Shown here: piece after piece, positions 50,001-59,000 of the stretch
Numbering within the stretch: the first letter of the stretch is position 1
Layout: each line of letters begins with the position of its first letter
The notes under the pieces: generated by a model
Told to the model about the DNA's origin: nothing
The model's database searches: none
What the model saw: only the letters and a program-made list of their open reading frames with translations
NCBI GenBank assembly: GCA_021014325.1
Contig: CM037457.1
Coordinates: 11,536,538-11,600,537 of the forward strand
From: Plazaster borealis
Taxonomy: Eukaryota > Echinodermata > Asteroidea > Forcipulatida > Labidiasteridae
Direction: 5' to 3'
Length of the DNA stretch: 64,000 nt
Translations under genes and position numbers: made by a program

Positions 50001-53000
50001 AAAATTGAAAAAAATATTGGGTTGAACAAAGAAAAACTGACTAGATCGGGACTTGAACCTGCGACCTCCGGATTAACGTGCCGGTGCTCTATAGACTGAG
50101 CTATCTAGCCCTATGGTAGAGTGCCGGCACGTTATTACGGAGGTCGCAGTTTCAAGCCCCCCTCTGGTCAATTTTTCTTTGTTCAACCCAACATTATTAT
50201 AAAATTTACCCAGTCAGTTTCCCTTGTGGTTTTTTACTTGATACTTAAAAATAAAAATAAGGTGCATCCCCTTACAAGTTGATCCCTCTGCTGCCGCTTC
50301 CTAGGTTGTATCATAAACTTGGGTGTGATCCCTGACTATACGACAGTTACAGGTTGAATGGCTTCTGTCTGGCACCCCCGAACAAAGATATTTACACAAT
50401 TGGGAGACTGCAATATTAGGGCTAGATAGCTCAGTTGGTAGAGCACCGGCACGTTAATCTGAAGGTGGCAGGTTCAAGTCCCTATCTAATAAATGTTTTC
50501 CCTTTTGGTTTATTGCTTGATATTTGAAAACACAGTACAAAGTCTTGCAGTGCCAGGAACTTTCCCTTTTTTTTTTCCCCGACAAACTGCAGTTGCGTTC
50601 ATATGGTAACAAAGAAATCTAGTTCAAATTAAACACAAGTGAGTGGCAGTTTTTGACTTGGATTTCGCAAAAGAAATCTGTTCCGGCAAACAATGTGCTT
50701 TTTTTAGTACATATAATCACAGAAGAGGAGTGATTGTTTTTCAATATGTTTACAGGTGTCATCAGATTGACGGAGTTTGTGTTTATATCTTGTTTATTTT
50801 TAATTTTCTTGTCACATCTACAGGAGTTTGAAGCATCACCTCCGTCTATGGAGTATATGTCATTTACTGGACCTGCAAAGCTGACATGTGAGTGTGCCTC
50901 ATAGTAGAAATTCACATCTATAATAATATTACTAATAAACAATAAAGGACATTTATGTTGTGCCTATTGGAATGCTCTTGGCACGGTAACCCAGTCATTT
51001 GGGTTATTTATTTAAAGGCACTGTACACGTTTGGTAATTACTCAAAATATATATTAACATAAAAACTGACTTGGTAACGAGCAACGGAGAGCTATTGATA
51101 GTATAAAACATTGTGAGAAACGACTCCCTCTGAAGTAACGTAGTTTTTGAGAAAGAGGTAATTTCTCACTAAAATGATAAAAGACTTCTTGCATGAAGTT
51201 TTTATTCCTATCTGAAAGCACACAAATTTGTACAACAAGGGTATTTTTTCTTTCAATATTTTCTTGCAACTTCGGTGACCAATTGAGCCCAAATTTTCAC
51301 AGGCTTGGTATTTTATGCATATGTTGGGATACACCAAGTGAGAATACTGGTCTTTGACAATTACCAAACATGTTCAGTGCCTTTAAACCATCTCAGCTTC
51401 CTTGGGAGTATACAGCCTGTGCTGCCAAGTATGTAGACCACCAAGCCAAATCAATCACAAGAACCATCTCAGTCTGCCCTCACAGGTACCCATTTATCAC
51501 TGGATGAAGAGAAGCGTTTATAGTTAAGTGTGTTGCTCCGGGACACAAGTGTCATGACCGGTATTCTAACCCCCGGTGCATTAGACCACTCAGCCACGAT
51601 ACGCCACATGGCGTATCATGGCTGAAAGCGCACACTGGACACAAGCTCTGGTGTTTCTGACCAGCAAAGTGTGGGTTCGAGTCCCGGTCTTAACACTTGT
51701 GTTCTTACGCATGACACTTAACTCATTATTGCTTCATCCTTCAGATGGGATGTAAAGCTGTTGGTCCTGTGTGTTGTTTAATGCATGTAAAAGAACTCAT
51801 GTACACTTATCGCCAATAGAAAGGGTTTGCCCCTACTTTTGAAAATCATTTTTTAATGTTGACAAAAATCGCACTAGAAGGGTATCTTTAAATACAATGG
51901 CATTTTACTTTTTTTGTTTATGTGAGATTAGAGACTTTTCCCACTATCTATTGGGAAAATGATTGCATCACAAAAACGAATTTGAACTTGTAGCCCCTCT
52001 TTAACTAGCGACCGGTATAAATCCCTTTAGAAAAATAGTTGTAACATGAAAAATCAATATCGCACGACCACATAGTTTTCAGAATGGGAAAGAGGACTTT
52101 TGAAAGTGCTATTGTGACCTTTTGTTTTAGGGGTCGCCATTTGCCAAAACAGAAACGAGTAAACAATTAAAGGGATACGTTGCCTTGGATCGGACGAGTT
52201 GGTCTATAAAAAGCATTTGTAACCGTTTGTTATAAACTGCATATGGTTAGAAAGACATTATAAAAGTAGAATACAATGATCCACACAAATTATGTCTCGA
52301 AATTGCGTGGTTTTCCTTTTACATCGTGAGTAAACACGGTCGGCCATTTAGTGGTGACTCCACAAAATGGCCGACCGTGTTAGTTCGCAAAGTATAAGGA
52401 AAACCATTCAATTTCAAGGCATATTTGTGTGGATCATTGTATTCTACTTTTATAACGTCTTTCTAACCATATGCATTTTATAACAAATGGTTACAAACAC
52501 CCTTTTTTTAGACCAACTCGTCCGATCCAAGGCAACGTGTCCCTTTAATGTGTCCATATGATCAATTTATCACTAAAATAAATGGTGCATGAAAAGGTTA
52601 AACCAAGAGGAGATTAAGGCCAGTTACACATTTGACCTAGGCCTTTTTACGTGTATCAGATCACACCCTTGTTTAAAGTGTACTGTGGTGATATACTATC
52701 CTGATCGTTTAATTTGTCCTTGCTTTTATTTCTTCAGCACGTGGCCAAGGCGATAAGCCACTAAGCATCCCAACAGACGACAGTCATCTTTCAGATACAA
52801 CTGCCCTGAATCCACCCTCACAAACATCTCAACTAGAAAGCCTCCCCAGTCAGGAATGGTGCAAGCAAGGCAGCTCAGGTGGAGTAACAGAGGGTCAGGA
52901 CATACCATGCTCCTCACAGGGGTACGCCGACTCCCTCAATGCCGGGAGCGAGAGAACAGACGACCAGTCGCTGTCTCAGGATCTTGGCGATATAGATGAC

Positions 53001-56000
53001 ATGTTGAACGACTCTCAGAACTCACAAGACTTGGGGTCGGAGATGCAGTCATTCGGAAGCGACTCGGGCAACTATGATCACGGGAACGTCTCTGATCACC
53101 TGGACATCGAGGACGCTTCAAATCCTTCAGACACAAACAACACATCTGATTCTCAACATGAGCCTGACATTGAGGGCGCACATGCTGATCATCAGCCTGA
53201 CATTGAGGGCGCACATCCTGATTGCCAAGATGCGACTTTGACACTAAACGATGAAACACTACCCACTGATATCAAATCAGATTCTTTGGGAGAGTTTGCA
53301 GAAAGGGATAATCAGAATGGAATTTTCGAGAATGGTGCAGCGGATGACGACCAATCAGTGAACAATCATTCTAATGATCAGGAAGATGAAAGATCCAATG
53401 TTGAGAACTGCGATCTTTCGGGGGACCTTGTTGAAGAAGACACTCGAAGTGAGAAATCCTCGGATTCAGAGGTCAAAACTGACATTCAGTCCGAGCACAA
53501 TATGAATATTGACATGGCCGATGAGTCTAACGAGTCCCATACCACTCATGAGGTGCATTTTCAGGATGAAATCAACGGTCACCGGGAAGGAGACTGTGAT
53601 GAAGAGTTAAGACAAGGTACCGATGAACATTGATTTAGCTAATTAACACAACGCTACACAGTAATCCTAAATTGCATGCTGCACCAAATAACAAAATGAC
53701 AACCATTTCATGCTGGCTCATTGTAGATCACTAATCATGTCGTAATAATTGTCACATGTAGACCTTAGTTATCCTGCTGGCGTCACCCTGATTTCCATTC
53801 TAGTTAAAGGTCGTTCTCAAAACCACGGCTTTGCCTTTGCTCTGGCTTGGCTCTGGCTTGGCTCTGGCTTGGCTTCACCTTTGCTCTAGCTTGGCTCTGG
53901 ATTAGGCTCTGTCCACCTTTTTGGTTACCATGTTAAGATGCTATATTTTCAATGACACACAATCAGGGGGCCGTCTAAACTCGTAATGTTCTGTGTGTTG
54001 AGAGCAGTTTACGTGGTTACCTGCTCAGAATGTTCCGTGCGGGGCAAGATCAACTGCGGGTTTGTTGACTTGATCGGATGATTCGTTGTGTAGTGTGCAC
54101 TATGCATGATGGGGTGTCATGCTTCGTTGGTCCGGTCCAAAAGGCGCTGGTATCAAAGATCAACTTCACTCTTTACCGAGATATTTGTGTAAATCTGCCC
54201 GACATACCAGAATTACGTTATATCGATGTTTCCATTGTTCTTAGCACTAAAAACAAGTGCTAGAATCCAGAGTGCCATGGCTGATTTTTCGGCCGAACGA
54301 AGAGGGTGCCGTGCAAGTTTTCTCAAAAGTAAACTTTAAATCCTGCACCACCATGGTTGTTTCTTTTACTTCAGTTAGTCATGGTTTTATTTCGCAATCC
54401 ACAAATGTTATTTCATAACCCACAAACAATTTTGTTTTGGATTGGTCACTGAAAAAAAATTCACCGATGGTACTGTTAACATTTTATTTCGGACTTTTAA
54501 AGCCTTATGCGTTATTGTGAATTAATTTCTATATTTATATTTCGACACTTCAGCCCATTTGCCACTCATGTTTGCATTAAAACAAATTTTAAAAATAATA
54601 ATAAAGCCCCGTACCGAATGTTTTTTAAAATAAATGATAGATCCGAAGACAAAGCCTTGCTTTTGAAAAAGGCCAAAGTAACCAAACTTAGGCTGAAGGG
54701 GAACATAGCATGGCACCTTTTTTGTTTAACGAGAAACTGTATTCAATGTTATTGAGGTATACAGGGAACATGACCTCAGGCAGCAGCATGATAGAATTCT
54801 ATTGCTCAGGTCAAAGTTCAGATGACTGTTAGATAAAAAATAAGGTTCATAAAGCCAATTTGCTTTTCAGAAACTACATTTATGCTAGATCTGACTTTGT
54901 TGGCCAATGTGACCTGGAAATTCAGTTTAAATTTTTTAATAGCTTTTTGTATAGTTTGGAGAAAGTTTCATCCCCTTATTAGGTAATCCCTCTGCTGCCG
55001 CTTCCCAGGTTGTATCGTAAACTTGGGTGTGATCCCTGGCTATACTGCAGTTACAGGTTGAATGGCTTTTGACTGGCACCCCGAAACAAAGATATTGACA
55101 AAATGGGAGACTGCCAACATTAGGGCTAGATAGCTCAGTTGGTAGAGCACCGGCACGTTAATCGGAAGGGCGCAGGTTCAAATCCCGCTCTAGTGAGTTT
55201 GTCTTTGTTCAACCCAAAATTAAATTTAAAGCCTTCATGACAAGTGGTAGTTAGTTAAAATAAAAAATTAATTATTATTGGGGGTCCCGACATTATCTCA
55301 CATACATCAGCCGTGTACAAAGAATTTTACATGTATTTTTTTGTAATGTTGGAGCGCCATGTCAGTGAGCACACTGGGTGACAGATTTGAGCGCTGTATA
55401 AGAAGCCACTATACAAATATTGGATGCATACGAGTAAAATAAAGCAGAATATAATATAGTCTGGATTGTTCCATTTCACAATGCGAAGCAGAGTGCAATG
55501 GAACAGTCCAGATTTCACCTCGTGATCGATTCTGCTATATTGTATGAATAAAATGTATCCTATATTTGTTTTATATACCTCACATAAAGATCCTTGTCAT
55601 TTGATATTTATGCATAATTCGTAATTTATTTCAACAATAAATAAAACAAAGTTTTTAACAATTTATAATTGATTTCAACAATAAGGTATCAAGGCTGATA
55701 AAGACATAGCTGGAGCTGTTTAACACCAGTTGGCTAAAGTGCGTTCGGCATTCATAGCAGTATGCGTGTGTGGGCTCAAGCTTACGCAAACGCTAATAAC
55801 GCGTAACCCAATCAATACATAAGGTACTCAATGTAAAATATATTAGTACGCGCAAAGGTTAGCTGCCAAGTATCCTATAGGCCTATTTATCAATATAGAA
55901 CTCCTAACCTTTATTAAATTTTAGAGTGTCGGAACAGTACACATGGTAAAATAAAGTATGACACGTGACGCATTGTCCACTAAATCAAATGACAAGGATA

Positions 56001-59000
56001 TACTGTATAAGAGCGGTATGTAATATTATTATTATTTCGGGGCATTTATACCATAGGTCTTTTTGATTGGTAAGCAGTTTGCAAAAGCCAGTTCTATTTA
56101 AAACATAAATAAAAGTAAAATGAAGGAAAGTCAGTTGATTTGTTGAGATTTGTTGGGGTTTAGTTTGACTAGGAATTATATTTTGAAAGTTTATTTTAAT
56201 TTATAGTTTTTGTGTTCATGGTTAATGGCCCTGTACACTATTGGTAAGATCGAAAAACACAAATGTTCACAGATTCACACATACACTGTCTAACTTACAT
56301 GATTTAAAGTAAGTAATGGTAGAAAGGGTTCCTTAAAATATTTCTGCCTAAAATGCTATTGTTTTTGAGAAATGAGTAAAACAATAGTTTTTATCACGCA
56401 CGATAAAAACTTGATGTTTGAAAAAAACAGAAAACACATAAGGTCTCTTTTCACTATTTTCTTGTGACCTCGATGACCAATTGAGCTCAGACTTTCACAG
56501 GTTTGTTTGTTCATGCGCATGTTGAATCACACAAAATGTGGACACTGATTTTGAGCTGTTACCAAAAGTGTACAATACCTTTAAGAAAGGTTTTGGATCA
56601 CAGATGTTTCATGATCGGAAAAGGTGATACAAACTTCTCAGAAAATAAATTTGTTAAAAAAAACCACACAAATCATGAACAGGCCTTGAGTCAAGTTAAT
56701 GGTTTAGTATACAACTTGATTATATACATAGGCCTATTATAAAATATAATTTTGTATGTTAATTATGGATTTAATAAATGGAGTGCTAAACAGAAAAAAA
56801 GTTTTAATTTTTTATTGTTGTCATTTAATACTTTATAAACCCATTGCATATGACGTCACACTCTCAAAAAGGAGGCAGATCATTGGACGATAGCTGTTCT
56901 CTGTGCGTAAAAACGTGCGCGTGACCTCAGCGTATCTGTAGCGTTTCGTGTTATGCAAAGGGGATCTATTGATTTCTATAGACCCCGGAACGCGCCTCCA
57001 AACAATGCGCGTTATTTTGTGCATGTTTGTATACGATTTTGACACCCAAAATGGCACCCAGGATAGGCGCATGTGAGTACGCTGCGCGTTGTGCAAGGGG
57101 TCTATATATGGGGTGTTTTTTTTTTACCTAGAAGAGTATGTAACTTTTAACTTTGAAGCTCAGTAGAAATTTTGTGACATTTGAAGCTCACTTCATATTA
57201 CAACATATATTTCATCTTGCCAGTCATAAAATTGTCAAAATAAATGATAAAGCATAACATGGGTTAAAGGCACTGAACATGATTGGAAATTGTCAAAGAC
57301 CAGAGTTCTCACTTGGTGTATCCCAACATATGCATAAAATAAAAAGCCTGTGAAAATTTGGGCTCAATTGGTCATCGAAGTTGCAAGAAAATGATGAAAG
57401 AATAAACACCCTCTTTGTACAGATTTGTGTGCTTTCAGATAGGAAAAAAAAACTTCTTGCGAGAATTTTTTATTATTTTAGTGAGAAATTACCTCTTTCT
57501 CAAAAACTACGTAACTTCAGAGGGAGTCGTTTCCTACAATGTTTTATAGTATCAACAGCTCTCTGTTGCTTGTTACCAAGTAAGTTTTTATGCTAATATT
57601 TGTTTTGAGTAATTACCAAACGTGTACGATACTTTTAATAAATATGAACTTTTAAACTGAGTAATCGCATGTAATTAATTAAAATATGATACAAAACTTG
57701 ATCATATTGAGTGGTGTACAAATGAAGAGAGAAATTTTCAGACTAGTATGTGACGCCCAACACCAAAATCAGACACTTTGTGGAAATAGTGAAATGGCAT
57801 CAAATAGTGGAGACAATAAAAACATCAGCCATGATGATGTGATGTATTAGACATTTTGTGTGAGAGAGCTTACACTTGGAAGTAAAAATCATCTTTGTCC
57901 GACGTTTCAAACCAGAGGCACAGAAGCTTAAACTTAGGGGAAAAAACATTAGGTTAAAAGTTCAACGACCTGTAACTCACAATTCATATGACCCTGAACA
58001 CTCAAATTTGTCAAATTTTAGCAAAGTTTGTTAGATTGACCATTAGTTTTACTGTTTTAATGTATTTTTTTATAACAAATCCAACCGTACGTGGTTGCTA
58101 ATAAAATGAACCTTACCTTAGGGATGTTTTGATTTGAAATGGAATGACCCATATTTTGAGAAATACTTACCCGATGGTCCCTAATTAAGTGTTATGTAAA
58201 ATCTCTTCTTCTCATCTTCTTGATGAGCAAACCCCAGTTATGAGTTTTTGGCAAGAAGGCAGTGCCTTGTTTTGGCAAACTTGTCTGGTTTTGACACGGA
58301 GCATGTCATCCATCAGCTCAGGACAATAAGGTTGTTAATGTGCTGCAGTTTGGATGGATTTCATGAAATTGCTTTTGCATATTTTTTGGAGCTCCTGGTA
58401 AATGGAGTTTATTGATCAAGAGTGGTATCCAAAGTAACTGGTTGGCAAAAAGAAACAATCCATTTTTTTCTAAGTAAAACACTTATTTGTGGATTTTTGT
58501 AAAATTCAAATTTATTTGCATTTTTTACTTAAAGGTATTGTACACTTTTGGTAACAGCTTAAAATTAGTGTCCACATTTTGTGTGATTCAACATATGCAT
58601 GAACAAACAAACCTGTGAAATTTTGAGCTCAATTGGTCATCAAGATCACGAGAAAATAGTGAAAAGAAACCTTATGTGTTTTCTGTTTTTTCAAAATATC
58701 GCGCGTGATAAAAACTATTGTTTAACTCATTTCTCAAAAACGATGGCATTTTAGGCAAAAATATTTTAAGGAACCCTTTCTACCATTACTTACTTTAAAT
58801 CATGTTAGTTGTGTGTGAATCTGTGAACATTTGTGTTTTTTCGATCTTACCAATAGTGTACAGGGCCTTTAATGACCTTTTGACCATTACGGAAATGAGA
58901 TTGCAATTAATGGCTTTATAGCACTGAGCCGACGATAAATGCCTCCTCCTTTTTTGCTATCTTTAGTTTTTCTAATCCATCTTATTCATCTCTTATCACT

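Noticed and set aside
53001..53633. Single-exon 210-codon gene starting at ATG 53001
   Set aside because: The same frame is open upstream to a good acceptor at 52737 and joins exon 16 in phase, so it is the 3' part of exon 17.
55118..55192. Possible true tRNA gene (good A and B boxes)
   Set aside because: The anticodon arm pairs poorly and the sequence carries the SINE G spacer and body on both sides, so it is a SINE head.
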